From: Corythucha ciliata
Lineage: Eukaryota; Arthropoda; Insecta; Hemiptera; Tingidae
Length of the DNA stretch: 64,000 nt
Assembly: GCA_038030265.1 (NCBI GenBank)
Contig: CM075938.1
Location: 24,219,009 to 24,283,008 of the forward strand
Reading direction: 5' to 3'
Below, in pieces: positions 34,603 to 46,989 of this stretch (position 1 is its first letter; each line of letters opens with the position of its first letter). The translations under genes and the position numbers were made by a program. The notes below the pieces were generated by a model. That model was not told the origin of the DNA. It ran no database searches and was given only the letters and a program-made list of their open reading frames with translations.

Positions 34603-35880
34603 TATACAGGGTGGAAGGGGATAAGTGTGACAAACTAGTTCTGTAAGAATTAGCCATTTTCAACAGACGTTAACTATTTTATGTGCCCTTAAATGCGGTT
34701 CAAAGTCGTGCAAATCGGAGATTTAGTTTTTTTTTCAAAAAAAGTCAGTCCCCGTTTGTCCACACGAAATCTGAGTGTAAGGACAACCCGTGATTCAGAA
34801 AAACATCTTCAAAGTGTCCTTTTTAAAAATAGTCATAAGCGTTTTCTTGGTTGATTGGCGAGTTTTCGTAAGAAATGACCATTTTATAGAAAAAATAATG
34901 TTTTTTCTCTTCAAAATCGCTTATTTTGACCTGCAAAATTCGATCAACCCTTGTGATTTTAACATGCTAAAAAGGTATAATACCACATCCAAAGCTCTCC
35001 TTTGAGTGGAATTCAATGTGTGCGCCTACCAAAGTACCAAAAAATGTCGCTCCGGCAACTGGCTGTCGAGTTATGTGCATTACACTACTACAAGTTTCGA
35101 CGTTTTTAGTTATTTAGCTATTATTCGGCATTAATTAATTTTTCACTTTCTTACTCTACATTTTTTAGCCATTCTTTCTAAATAATCGCTAATTAAGTGA
35201 ATTTAACGAAATTCGTATTTCGTGAAATGTACTCTATCTGACACCCCAGCTGCCGGAGCGACATTATTTGTTACTTTGGTAGGTGTGCATAATCAGTTCG
35301 ATTCAACGTATAGCTTTCGATAAGGTTTTAGTGCTTTTTATCACGTTAAAATCACAAAACTTGTTCGAATTTTTCAGGTCAAAACAAGCGATTTTGAAGA
35401 GAAAAATAATTATTTTTTGTAAGAAATCGTCATTTCTCAACTAAGAAAACGCTCATGACTATTTTTGAAAAGGACACTTTGAAGATGTTTTTCTAAATCA
35501 GGGGTTGTCCGTACACTCAGATTTAGTGTGGACAAACGGGGACTGACTTTTTTTGAAAAAAATAAAATCCCCGTTTGCACGACTTTGAACCGCATTTAAG
35601 GGTACATAAAATAGTTAACGTCTGTTGAAAATGGCTAATCCTTGCAGAAAATAGTGTGCTCTTTCCGAATCTATCACCAAAAGTTGCAAAAATGCAAATT
35701 GAATGTGAGTTTCTCGCCGTTGGTTAAAAAAAATTATGCAAGCCTTAAAAATCGTTAGAAAAATCAAATCTCGAAGGGTTTTGATTTTCGGACCATGGTA
35801 TATATGGTGATTTCGGTCGCAAATGAGGTCTATTTTCACCAAAAAATGTGTGTCACACTTATCCCGTTCCACCCTGTATA
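34603..35880. mobile_element. 1.28-kb palindromic (foldback) element
   Basis: The outer termini are TATACAGGGTGGAAGGGGAT (left) and, inverted, TATACAGGGTGGAACGGGAT (right), with TA at each edge. The inversion continues through almost the whole length. About 34655-34870 (TAAATGCGGTTCAAAGTCG, CCCCGTTTGTCCACAC, ACATCTTCAAAGTGTCC) is the inverse of about 35440-35640. About 34900-35055 (CTTCAAAATCGCTTATTTTG, CTACCAAAGTA, CGCTCCGGCA) is the inverse of about 35245-35405. The unpaired centre is roughly 35070-35240. The left arm lacks a stretch of about 120 bp that the right arm keeps near 35660-35800. No transposase frame. It resembles foldback elements or giant MITEs of TA-target transposons. Confidence 0.85.
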
Positions 35881-37860
35881 ATAATAATGTTTATCTAAGC
35901 CCCGTTCGAAATTGTCAAAAGTTGACTGAAAGTCTGCCAAGTCTGTAAAAGCTGACAAAAGCTGAATCGTCGACTTATGATCTCATGACCCCAGGCGCCT
36001 AAGGGGACATTCGCCTAAGGGCGAATTCCGTTAGTTGTTATTTCTTTCACAATTCTCCTCTTCTCCAGTGATTTGGGAGGGGGGCCGATCTTCTCGACCA
36101 AAATTTCTTGTGCACGGAATGGTTCTTTTTTACTTCCGTTGATTTTACAGCTCGTCTATCTTTCCTAAAACTTATTTCTAACTCGTCACAATGTGAAATG
36201 TAGCTCATATAACTTTATAAGTTATGGGTTGAAAACAATAAAGTTCATCACTCCCTCTAAAAAAATATCAAGAGTCTTTCAAAAGAAAGAAAGAAGCGTT
36301 TCAATGGCTCTTTCGAGCGCATAGCGAAGAACCCGTTGAAAAAGAAAAGGTTTTCTTATGAATCCGATGTAGGTACTCGCTCTTCACGAATATAAGTAGT
36401 TTTTTGTTTATGAAGAAAAAAAACACGCAGCTTCTTCCTTTTAAGAAAAAATCTCTGTTTTTCAAATTCTCGGACTTCCATTAATAGTCTCTCGCATTGA
36501 CGTCCGTAGGGCTTTCGTTGCGAAACAACCCTAAATATAGTTCATTGGACGCGCAGAAAATCCCCTCTTTTTTTTTTTCTTTTTTTTTTTGTATTGATGA
36601 CGAGAAGACCTCCCACCCCATCCTATTCATCAATGCTTCGATTCCCTTTTTTTTACTAAAGCGTCGCTGATTCCTCACTTTTTACCAGAGAGGTCTTATC
36701 AGCAAAGCAAAAGTTAAAAAGTTAAGGTCACTTTGTTTGCGGTCCATAATAATTTGACTGAATGAGACGAGAGAAATGCACTCAAGAGTACCCTTATGGG
36801 GGTCCCGTACGAGAAAAAATGGAGTGAGATCTAATCGTACAGCCTTTCAGGGCCCATAAGTGTAATCATGTGCTAAAGATGTAAGATTTTTATATATATA
36901 CGTATATAAATGGTCCATCGTTAAAAGAGATTGAGCTGTTAAAGAAGGCAGTACAATGCTCCCTCATTTTTTCGGTGATATATATTTAAGGAATAAAAAT
37001 GAGCTCGGAATCAGAAGAAATAAATAGGGATATTTGGTAAGAAGTATGCCTAAATTGGTTTCATAGTTCCCCCCTATAAGAGTTTCACAACGGGGCACGA
37101 AAAGGGGAGAGCGGAGTGGCAGCATCCTAATCTAATGCCGCAGGCCCACAACGCCTGTTGTGAAAAATGTGAAAACTGATTCACATATAGCTCACTATTA
37201 GAATAGTTAAATAAACGCAGTCAACGAGAGAATTGAGCAATAAAGAGCAATCGAATTTCAGAACAGGGGGCGTGACTTTTTTACGATACAGAAGTTCTTT
37301 CACCCCGTTCATAATTTACAGAAAGGAAGCTACAAGTATTTCACCGGAAATAGATAGGAACACAGGATAATCCTTTTCTATAGGTACAAAAATGTAACAA
37401 TAAGTTAAAACTAGAAAGGTGAGAGTTTGTATCTCGCTAATGAGGACGAACAAAGCGAAAGACGGTCATTATGATCATTATGTTAGGGGTGGGTTTTAAT
37501 CTTTTTAGAGGTAATAGGATGGGAACAGTAAAAGATACTTATTTCTTACCGTTCAGTGAAATTTTTTTCTCATAAAAAAGGGAATGTAAGCAAGCCCTTC
37601 AACTTTTGAAATTCTTTATGGATAGTCAACATTCGTACGGCTAATAGTTCTCCATACAAATTGTGAATCGTCTAACTTCAATAACACCTGAGTAATGCAA
37701 TGGTCTTGGGGGGAGAGGAGGGGGAATGGTGAAGGTGTATGGAGTCAGGTTATTCGAGGTAGATAGCCTTGTATCTATCTGGAAAATCGCCCAAGCAAGC
37801 AATTTAGCCTCAGAAGCTCAATGTATCCGTCGGTAAATGAACCATTTATCGGTATACATA
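35881..37860. other. Intergenic, no gene recognised
   Basis: Simple-sequence patches (T-rich near 36565-36590, TA-rich near 36890-36910). Short frames only. Confidence 0.4.
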
Positions 37861-37865
37861 ATTAT

Positions 37866-38003
37866 GGCGTTTTCCATTCAATGCAATACACTCGTGTGGT
37901 GTAAGTTTTTCCACCAGTCCTCTCTGAGTTGAAACATATTATGTTTATGGAGAGGACGAGGGCGTCGCACTACACTTGTGTAGTGTGCTGAATGGAAATC
38001 GCT
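37866..38003. mobile_element. MITE, GGCGTTTTCC family, copy 2
   Basis: The left end GGCGTTTTCCATTCAATGCA and the inverted right end AGCGATTTCCATTCAGCACA pair. Inner arms carry ACACTCGTGTGGTGTAAG versus ACACTACACAAGTGTAGTG. 138 bp. Related to 30139-30280 through its outer end only. Confidence 0.7.
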
Positions 38004-38009
38004 AATGAT

Positions 38010-38809
38010 TCGCAAGCAATGGAAACTGTCAATTTTTATCTCAGATCACCGAGAATAACTTTTCAGCAAATGAAACGTCATTCTGCTACAAAATTTATAT
38101 TTTTTCTGTCCAAAACTGTTAATTTATTTTGATCGCAATTCTATTCAGCAAACAAGCACGTTTTCCTCGGAAATTTACTCTAATCCCTACTGTGATTTTT
38201 TCATTTTACTAGAAGAACGACCCTTTCATGCGTCGAATGATCACATGCGGCCGTTCAGTAGACGCGCAGGCGCACTTCGCGGCTACGGTGATGAATGATG
38301 TTTAGTTCCTATTAGGCTAAAATGAAATGAATTTGGCCGACGAATTTGGAGACTTTTATAATGCTAGGCATATACGTACACTATTAGGGCTTTGCACAAA
38401 TCCATGGTGTTTCAGGGCACGAAATCTTTAAAATTAAATTTAGATTTATAGAGCCGAAAAATACGATGTTGAAAGGAGACCTAGAGATTTGGCGTGTCAG
38501 CATTGTAGTCACAGTCTTAGGCCTATTTCCAGTGGCTAAATTTTCAAGTTCTGTTAGGTTTATTCTGAATTCTGGATGAATGTCTTGGAAATACCAAATA
38601 TTTCCGAAATTTCCTCACTAACTACCCAAAGAATCAGACTCAGGCAAGAATTTTCCAGTTTCTTATAGCTGTTTCGGGAAGGAGAGTGGCGGGGAATTAA
38701 AACTAAATTTTTTCCTTTAACAACCAGATTCCAGTGTAATGTGTTCGGTTTTTCGCTGTCAGTTGTCATTTTTGAAAGCCCATCGGCAATTTACGGTGCC
38801 TTTCTGCTT
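38010..38809. other. Intergenic, no gene recognised
   Basis: AT-rich, short frames only. Lies just beyond the downstream end of the minus-strand RT fragment and could hold more of it in decayed form. Confidence 0.3.
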
Positions 38810-39268
38810 GTGCAACGGGTAGGTTGTTTGGGTCGAAAAATAATATTTCTGGACTAAGTTTTGTTGTTCTCGTTTTCCCAGTGCCGTTTCTTTCACCTCC
38901 AGAGATTTTTCAACCTTACCCACCAGGGCGGTCCCAGTGGACTTGCCCGCCTGGTAGGCATGCTGCCCCCTCTGGATTGGTTTAGTTGTAAGGCAACTGT
39001 CCTTGACTGTCCTGCCAATTACCTTTTCCATTGTTTTATGGAGGAAAGACGTGAGGCTTATGGGTCGGTATACGCCTTTGCCTGGGCTGAGGAGTTCACT
39101 CCTGGCTTAGGAATAAACACAACCCTGACTTCCCTCCATGCCTTCGGTATATACGATTATGCATAACTCGCCCTAAATATCCTTCTGAGGTGTGGCTCAA
39201 GGACCTCCAGGTCACGTTGTAGCATGACCGGGAATATCCCGTCCGACCCAGGGGACTTCTAGGGCATA
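38810..39268 (-). pseudogene. Non-LTR reverse transcriptase fragment (N-terminal RT region)
   Basis: On the minus strand, several frames together read: SPGSDGIFPVMLQ, then KAWREVRVVFIPKPGVNSS, then (after a 1- or 2-base frameshift near 39060) YRPISLTSFLHKTMEKVIGR, then QHAYQAGKSTGTALVGKVEK and SLEVKETALG. This is the sequence of conserved blocks before RT motif A in R1/Jockey-like arthropod LINEs. The catalytic motifs are not present. One frameshift plus missing ends make it a dead fragment. A different element from the 33.4-kb piece cannot be shown, since they cover different RT parts. Confidence 0.88.
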
Positions 39269-39275
39269 AATCAGC

Positions 39276-39510
39276 CACACCTAGTATTTACAGGACAAAT
39301 TATAATAATACTCTTCTCTTGTCAGTCTCTCCTATTGTGATCGCATTATGATGCATTACCGAAGTCGACTTGGCATTCAATTATGCCTTTTATAAATGTA
39401 CGCCAATGCATTTGAGCTCTACTTGAAAGTTAAAAAAAAAAAGCCCCCCCCCCCCCAAATAAAATCTTCAGGTATAAAAGGGGTCTGTTAAATACATTCA
39501 CTAAGAAGGG
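39276..39510 (+). repeat. Interspersed repeat, copy 3 (diverged)
   Basis: CACACCTAGTATTTACAGGA through TGATCGCATTATGATGCATT, then GTCGACTTGGC, an A-tract and a run of 13 C (39444-39456), following the order of 21690-21930. It abuts the RT fragment at its left edge and may have inserted there. Confidence 0.8.
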
Positions 39511-40507
39511 TCAATCCCCAGGTACAGGGGCTGTAACTCTACTACGATTTTTCCTTGGGCTGTTGGTGCACGGGCCGTAGGAGCACGCAATCAACCCAGT
39601 GCAGTTTTCATCTCATTTTAGAGCCACCATTTTCTTAACCCTTAACCGTAGTACAAACACGGGCCTTACAGAGAGCGATTCAGGAAGGACTGTGCCTGGG
39701 CAGGATAGTGCTGTTTTCATGCACGGCATTTGCTAAAAACGTGTTCTCCCCTTCAGGACAAGGTTTTTCGTACTAGGTGATAGTGAATCTTAATGTTCTT
39801 CTTCATCACCGCACCAGTCATGTTTACCTGGACTGGACCCATGGACACAGACCTTCCAGAATCACCCAGTACTATACACAATCCTGAAAGATTTCTTATA
39901 GAAATGGATATCGACGAGACCATCACAAGTTCATCAACTAAACGAGCCTGAAAGTATCAAGTCAACTCCAGAAACGTCGGGCAAAATCATTAGATTTTCA
40001 AATTATTTAGGAGTCTTGCATATTTCCGCAAGAAACAGAGTCGCGACCCAAATCTCGTCCTATGCACATTAGCTTTGGTAACAGCACCTACACGCAAGGG
40101 GTTTGATTCTTAAACAAATATTATATTTAACCCAATAAGGTTCCTTAAAAAGCTGTCGTCACTTGTTTATGCACTAAAATGACAAAATAAATTAAGTAGC
40201 TTTAGCTGTTGCAACAATAGGTAGGTAGGTAAGTGCTCTATGTATATGAATGGTCTTGATAGTACCCAAATTGATAGAAAAAAGAACCTCTATTTAAAAT
40301 TCAAATTTTTATTGTTTTCAAGATTAATTTTCCAAAACTAAGCATGACAAATTAAACGTTTACCATAGATTGCAAGAGAGCTACGAGAATTGTGCGTAAT
40401 ACAATTATAGTTTGACTTAAACAAAAGTAGGGAACATGGAAGTAAAAGAGGGAAAATACCCAGCTGGTTCAGACAAATTTATATTGCGTACTGTTATTCT
40501 TACCCAA
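39511..40507. other. Intergenic, with one small shared repeat
   Basis: About 39525-39590 carries a stretch (TAACTCTAC...GGTGCACGGGCCGTAGG) also found at 49450-49510. The rest has no recognisable feature. Confidence 0.45.
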
Positions 40508-41038
40508 TTAGGTCCTGGCTGCAGGCAATTTGGCATTCAATCCGGCTGGCCCAGGGCGCCCAAATGGTAGTTCAACGCCCAGACCTCCGTTTGACATGGC
40601 GGCTTTTCCCTGCGGCCACACCTCTCGCCTCGTTCGACTATTGCCACCCTTACTGGAACTATCCGAGTTCCTGGGAATCATGCCACTACCGCGACCAGGC
40701 TTCGTCAACGACGAAAGCGCGGGACGATTGAATTGCATAGAGCTAGGTAGTCGGCCTCCGCCACTGTTGAGTAACTTTGAAGGTGACAAGCTATTCAGAC
40801 TTTGAGCGGGCAGTAAGAATTGGGCTTGGCTAACTTCAAGACTGAGAAGAATAGCCTGTAAACACCAAAATTTATTGGTACGTGCAGCTTTAGAAAAAAC
40901 ACTTACTATTAAATACCTACTAAAGTCAAAATGATAGTGAACTTCGTCATTGAACTTCCGTAATTCTAATATATACACTTCTGGCTTCAAACCGTTCGCT
41001 TCTACTTCAACCAATGGATTAATTTGCTTAATATATAC
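40508..41038 (-). CDS. Unrecognised spliced gene, last two exons
   Basis: Exon 1 of the visible part is 41038-40907 (132 nt). It is preceded by a strong acceptor, a pyrimidine tract (TTTTTTCTTCCTGCTCGGGC) before TTAG, and begins VYIKQINPLVEVEANGLKPE. A perfect GTAAGT donor (40906-40901) opens a 51-nt intron ending TTTACAG at 40856. The second exon, 40855-40508, runs to a TAA stop. Both junctions are phase 0. The encoded piece has a compact first part (EVYILELRKFNDEVHYHFDF then SRYLI joined to AILLSLEV) and a Ser/Gly/Pro-rich, basic, probably disordered tail containing KPGRGSGMIPRNSDSSSKGG and ending KLPAART. I do not recognise the family. Codon use, junction quality and low repeat content mark it as real. 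Upstream exons should lie to the right of 41038; a possible one is within 41438-41629 (-). Confidence 0.65.
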   Translation of the reverse strand, partial: VYIKQINPLVEVEANGLKPEVYILELRKFNDEVHYHFDFSRYLIVSVFSKAARTNKFWCLQAILLSLEVSQAQFLLPAQSLNSLSPSKLLNSGGGRLPSSMQFNRPALSSLTKPGRGSGMIPRNSDSSSKGGNSRTRREVWPQGKAAMSNGGLGVELPFGRPGPAGLNAKLPAART

Positions 41039-42929
41039 CTAAGCCCGAGCAGGAAGAAAAAACTCACTAATGAGCCCTAAAAAAAGCATAATGATTCGTT
41101 GTTTATTCCAGACCATTATAGACAAGCAGTTCAAGTTGCGTTTTTTCTATTTTATGAAAAAAAAAAGGTTCATTTTAACGATCTATACCTACGTGTTTTT
41201 CATTAGTTACCTATACCTATCTTCACTATGAGGTTTTAAGTTTCCGGTACTTTCATGTTTAGTTCTCTTAAATTAGTCAATTTTAAAACTTTTCCAAGAT
41301 TAGAACTTCCTGCGCGCAGGTGATAAAAGGATAAAACTAATCGTCCAACAGTGAAAATTACGAAGTTTCAGCAACCAACGGTTACAATCGCTATAACTAC
41401 GAAAACCCGTGGGAAACACTTTCTTATTTTTTAAGTCTCAATTTAAGGGTTTAGGAGGCACTACGATCTCGTCCTGCGTGACAGGTAAAAGTATACGGTG
41501 GATAGCCAGTGAGTTCAAAATTGAATAGTCTACTTTGCCACGGGAAGGAAAACCCCAAGAAAGTCCACGACAGCGACAGCCATGCTTAAACAACACCAAT
41601 AGAAATATCCGACGGCCTTTCAGAAACATCGAGTGTTGTTCGATGGGAAATTTTCGATTGAATCATTTGCTTGTTAGAAAGTTTTCATTTATAATATATG
41701 TTATACGTCTACATATAAAAATATTATACATGAAAATAATAATAACTCCTCGTTTAATGCATTTTCACCAAAAAAGAACTATCTAAAACAAATCAGTAAC
41801 AAGTAAAAAAAAATTATTCATTCGTCCTTTTGGTTCATTTACGACATCTTGAGCGATCTTCGTGATTTTAAAAATTACAAATTGAAATACATAATTCGTT
41901 TCCATTATTGGAATAAGGTCGATACTGGTTTGCAAATCGGTGTTGTAAATTGGCGTTGCAATATACCGCTTCGTTCGTTATGTACAAACATTCCTTTCCC
42001 TGATGCTCACAAAAATCGTTATCGCAATTATTCATTTTTAAGCATTCTATGAACAAGACTAACAATTTATCGAGAAAAGAGTTCAATTTGAAGAGCTTTT
42101 AATAGCGATTTCACAATGAGATCTTACGAAATGGTTCCAGTGATAAAAATGTTCATGATGCAATATACCAGTGAAGAGTTTTTTCTTTGAAAAAAACACG
42201 TTTAAAAGTTACTATCGTATTTCAATTGTTAAAGATTGAAGTTTTGACTAAACTTAAATTTCGATTGACACATTGTGCTCCTGACGAGGAATTTCCAGTC
42301 GGCGACAACCACACATTGTGGTGTGCGCCAAGCTGTGAGCTAGCTTTCATCAAGTGAGTGAACAAGCTTCCTGCATATTTAATTAGCGAGACTCAAACGA
42401 CAAAAAATATGACTACTATGATGAGGCTTGTTGAGATGACGGAAACGAGTGGGAATATAATTATGTTTTAAAATATCGTGTTTAACTCTTGCGATAGTTT
42501 TCAATTTTAAATTAAGTTTTCATAGGTTTCGAACTATAAATAAAAACACCCCTCCTCTCTTCACGCCGCATAGGTGAGCCTGTGTAGCAGAACTAATTAG
42601 CCCGTCGCGAAATCCGTAGCTTCCGGACGAAGGCAAATAGAACGAGGCCGAAGTTTAAAAAACTGACACATTTTTAGACCTCATTTGAGACTCATCCTTG
42701 TCCCATAAAGAGGGTTTAATTGGAATTGATTGTCAAGTTTAGGATCGTAACTAAAGAGATAAAACACAGTGTCTTGAATGTACCAAATTGTGAGAGGACA
42801 GGGGTTTTGAAAGAAAAAGCCACAGAAAACAAAGTAAAGATACAATTATAACATAAGTGCGCTGGTTATATGTATACCTGTGTAGTCGAAAAGAAGTTTT
42901 GTTTCACGACTTAAGTGTGCATACGGACC
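41039..42929. other. Probable intron/upstream part of the minus-strand gene
   Basis: Minus-strand frames at 41438-41629 and 41868-42086 (the second Cys-rich) could contain further exons, but I see no decisive splice signals or homology. Both strands are open at 41849-42086, which weakens either reading. Confidence 0.3.
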
Positions 42930-44609
42930 CAGTAACGTACCGTGGATGGGGGACGGACCTCCCCCGCCTTAGAAGGGGCCTATTTTATAGACTGGAAAAT
43001 GGGGATTTTCATTTTTCATGTTGTATATTCATGGATGGGAAACGTGAAAACAATACTGGGTGTCTGGCTGGATGGTGATTTGTCTCTTTTCGACGATCTT
43101 CATGCCATATACGTGACCTGGAGAATGGAACTTTGAAGGCGATCAGAAATCTTTGTGGCTGAATATTCAAATTTGTGTACTTTCGGAGACAAATCCGTGC
43201 CGTATGGTACACCCATGGGGCAACCTATGACCAAGGAGACGCAAGGAAGTCCAGCATACGAGGCTAAACGTAAGAAAAACCCCTCAATTGGGGCTAAAAT
43301 TAAGAAACATACACCAATTCGTGTAGGTATCCGCAGCCAACTTCACGGAAAAAATGGCAAAAATCCCCATTTGCTGTTCTGAAAGCTAGTTCATTACTGA
43401 AATTGAATAAAGTACCAACTCGTCGCTTCTGGAGGCAAATTCATATTGCTCAAACACAGAAAAATCGCTAATCCTCGACTTCTGTATAAGTCCCTAGGTG
43501 GTTAAAATACAGACAAATAACTAATTCACGACTGAAATTGGGGAAAATCACGCATATTATGAGCGGGAATTCACAAAAATCGCTCATTCGCGGTTAACAT
43601 TGTGGTAAAAAGCCGAAAAAGCGCTAATTCACGGCTAAATTCAAGGAAACGTGCTACTTTGCAGCTAATATTGAGAAAACACCATCGTTCGCGGCCAAAA
43701 TGGAGGAAAATTGAACACGGCTAATATTAGGATAAAACGCAAATTCACGGCTAAAACTAAGCAAAATCCCTAAGTCGAGAATTTAAAAAAAGGTAAAAAA
43801 GCTCTAATTTGCGGCCAAAAGTGTTAAATTTGGAAAACGCAGGATCGTGGTTGATTTCCGAAGTTAACTTCGTGAAAAATTGGGACAAATCTCTCATTTG
43901 TGGAAAAAATTGAGAAAAAGCGCTGATATCCGGCTAAAATTAAGTAAAACGCAAATTAGCTACAAAAATGGAGAAAAAGCGTCACGCTAATTCCGTCGTT
44001 TCCGGATTTGTGGAAAATTGAGAAAAATCACTCATTCACGGAAAAATTGAGAAAAGATCTGACTTCCGGCCAAAATTAACACAAAGACTAATTCGTACGT
44101 GGCTAGTATTGGGATAACACAGCCATAAAAAAGCCAGAAAAACGCCAATTCACGGATTCTGGATCAAAATACGTATAAAACTGAGAAAAATCCCTCATTC
44201 GCGGATAAAGAGAAAAAGCGCTGATTTACAGCTATAAAATAATGAAAACTCCAATTCACTTCAAAAATTGAGATGAATCGCTAATTCGCGGCTGAAGTTG
44301 AGCAAAAGCCCCATAACATACTGATCAAATCGCGAAAAAGCGCTAATCCATAGCTAGAAGTGAGAAAAACGTGCTTTTCGGGGCTAAAGTTGTGGGAACA
44401 ACTCTATACTATAGATAATATAGGCTACAATTGAGTAAAACGCTCAGTTATCAGTGATCACGGCTTGAACTCAAAATAATTCGCGTTAAAATTTTTTTGA
44501 TTAAGCCATACTACGTAAAAATTATATTCCTTGTTCATTCAAGACATGAGGGGACCTCATTGAGATGATTTCCGCCCTGGGCCCCGTTGGGTGTACAGGT
44601 ACGCCACTG
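42930..44609. mobile_element. Candidate TIR element carrying a ~30-bp array
   Basis: The left end CAGTAACGTACCGTGG leads into a G-rich stretch. The right end, inverted, reads CAGTGGCGTACCTGTACACC. Ten of the first 12 bases agree. From about 43260 to 44470 the interior consists of units like GCTAATTCACGGCTAAAATTG with GAGAAAA spacers, the family of 13.5-16.3 kb. 1680 bp, no transposase, no clear target duplication (flanks TACGGACC and TAATACGC). Confidence 0.55.
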
Positions 44610-46553
44610 TAATACGCGCCTATTATTGTTTTCAAACAAAAAGCGATCTTGGTAAATCTCTCCTCGCCTGCCCGAAGATGTAATATTTCGTCATAGCATA
44701 CAAAAATGTTATTTTGTTGAATCCCATTGTTTGAGATTATCTCCCGATTACCAGTTTCCTCTCGATCTACAAACCTCAAAACAAAAGATTCTCGTGGCCT
44801 CTATCACACAGGTCAAATCAAAAACGTTTTTTTAATGGCTATCAATAACACAGTTTAATTGAAACAGCGGAGTGTAAAAATAAGCATGAATAGAGATAGA
44901 AAGAGTGGAATTTGCCGTACTACTTTCTGTGTATGTTATTCTCATGTTTTGGACGGGAAATAAGGTCAGTTTTTCTTTTTACAGTGATACTAACGAAAAT
45001 ATAATTTCCTTGTTTCCTGAAACGAAACTGATACAGGAAGCTCTTAACGGTTTTATAAACGTGAGCCAACTACAGTTATTAGCCACACCAGGCAATAAAT
45101 AGTAAAGTTGCACTTACATTTTAACTGGTGTGTATTTTAATCGCGTCTTTATTGCACACGGAGAATTGCAGAAAATGATTATATTGATCTCTTGTCCGTG
45201 GTTGCAGGCGTCATTGTGATTTCATTGAGAAGTAGCCAATACTTATATAGTCAAAGACACTGACAAAAAGGTCATCGAAGGGTGCGTATAATATGCACAC
45301 GAGTAAGTTTCACTGTCCAAGATTGGGACGAAATTTATTTGTGGGCCAAGTTTATGTATAACATTATAGGCCAAAAAAGTGAGAAAATAAACGTCCGGTG
45401 TTATATTCCAGTAAGTCTTCTTTGTTTGGAACAATGGGACAGCTCTGTAGCAGAGGCAGATGCGTCCCGTCACTGTTCATATCCCAGCAGGTAAAATAGT
45501 TGGGCAAACGGAGAAGGTTTATGGGCTTGAAAACGGTCAATCCTTTCAAACACCCTCGGAAAAGAAAAAAAAATGTCCACTCTTTTTCGAAAATCGTTGT
45601 AATGACGATTGGGTGAAGACCTGGAGGGCTGTAGTCATGACCTAAACTTTGCACGAACATGTTCTCACAGGCTTCCAGGCGTGTACATTTAACTCCCTGA
45701 AAGAAGCCTGTCAAGAAGACAATCGTTCATTGCAAGGGCAGGCAATATCAGAATTCTGATACATATTGTAGAACTCCCCTTTAGCACACGCCTATTCGCC
45801 ACACCTGACCGATAGAGCCGCAAAATAAATTGCGGATTGAGTAAATTTTTGTTAAACCTTTTGGTGTTCCAGAAGCCTAATAATTAATGCTAGTCAACCT
45901 CTTATAATTGTCTCACCTCAATAAATAATTACCATATTAAGTAAATGAAGACAACGATCGTTTTTCCTCGCGTCAAGGTGACTTAATAATCTGTTTAAAT
46001 CACGCGAAACTGACTGATATTACGTTATTAATTATAATCACAACACGCGGTAAATTGAACCTGTTGTTAAATGCATCAATCACATAGATCTTATCTTCTT
46101 AACAAGGGTGTCAGGCTGGACGTGTACTCATGAAGTACATTAGGAAATGTAGTTCTGATTCTGATTAGCGACGGAAATAACCCGATATGTGCGGCTTCCT
46201 CCGACGCGCAGTATTCTTTCTTATTCCATGGGCATCTGGTTTTTATAGATAATTCTTCAAACGGAGGAATGATAAACGAAGGATGTTGAATTATATATTT
46301 ATAACGCTTTTGTTGCGAATGTCCTAGAAGAAAAACAACGCCCCATTTCAACTCGGACCTCACGGCGAGTGAAGGTTTTGATGCGGATAATCGAGAACCA
46401 GTCAATGAACAACCGAGGTTTAGCTCTAACAGATATCCAAGAAATATCCTGATAATCTTCCATCTTTTAACGCTTTACGTATAGCGAGTGAGCTAAAACA
46501 AAAACAGGTATGTAATGACATTTAACTGAAGCAATAATAATTAACGGCACTAT
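44610..46553. other. Intergenic; one weak exon candidate
   Basis: At 44984-45060 (+) a stretch lies between a good acceptor (TTTTTCTTTTTACAG) and a GTGAGC donor, and is open (DTNENIISLFPETKLIQEAL). No homology recognised. Other frames are short. Confidence 0.3.
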
Positions 46554-46930
46554 CAGTGGCGGATCTAGGTACTTTATCGTGGGCGGGGGTTCTATACCAT
46601 AAATCCGCTCTTGTAGAAAATGCGAATTGACGCATTTTCTCGATTTCAGCGCGAATAAACTCATAAATCCGATTAACTATCTCTTTTTTCTGAGTTTTAG
46701 CCACAAACTTGCCTGTTTAGGAACAGCGAATGCATCAGCGATTTTTCTCAATTTTAGTCGCGAATTATTTCTCAATTTTAGCCGTGAATTAGCGGGTTTT
46801 CTCAAATTGATCCGCGAATTATCGTTTTTCTCCGTTTCAGCAGCGAATGCGATTGTTTTCTTGTCACGTATTTTCTCGATTTTACCAGCGAATGAGCTCT
46901 TTATCTACATTACGGGATTTATAGCTGTGA
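46554..46930 (-). repeat. CAGTGGCG end and minus-oriented ~30-bp array
   Basis: CAGTGGCGGATCTAGGTAC at 46554, then GGGCGGGGG, then units such as TTTCTCAATTTTAGTCGCGA and TCTCAATTTTAGCCGTGAAT. These are the reverse complement of the 13.5-16.3 kb unit. Plus-strand frame 46627-46941 simply translates it. Confidence 0.65.
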
Positions 46931-46989
46931 GCAGACGCTGATCCACGATTTCCTCAAGGGATGGGCTTGATGGGACATTGTGTGCATCG

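Noticed and set aside
41849..42086. Open frames on both strands, the minus one Cys-rich
   Set aside because: Neither has a known motif, and mutual antisense overlap makes at least one spurious. Kept only as a possible exon region.
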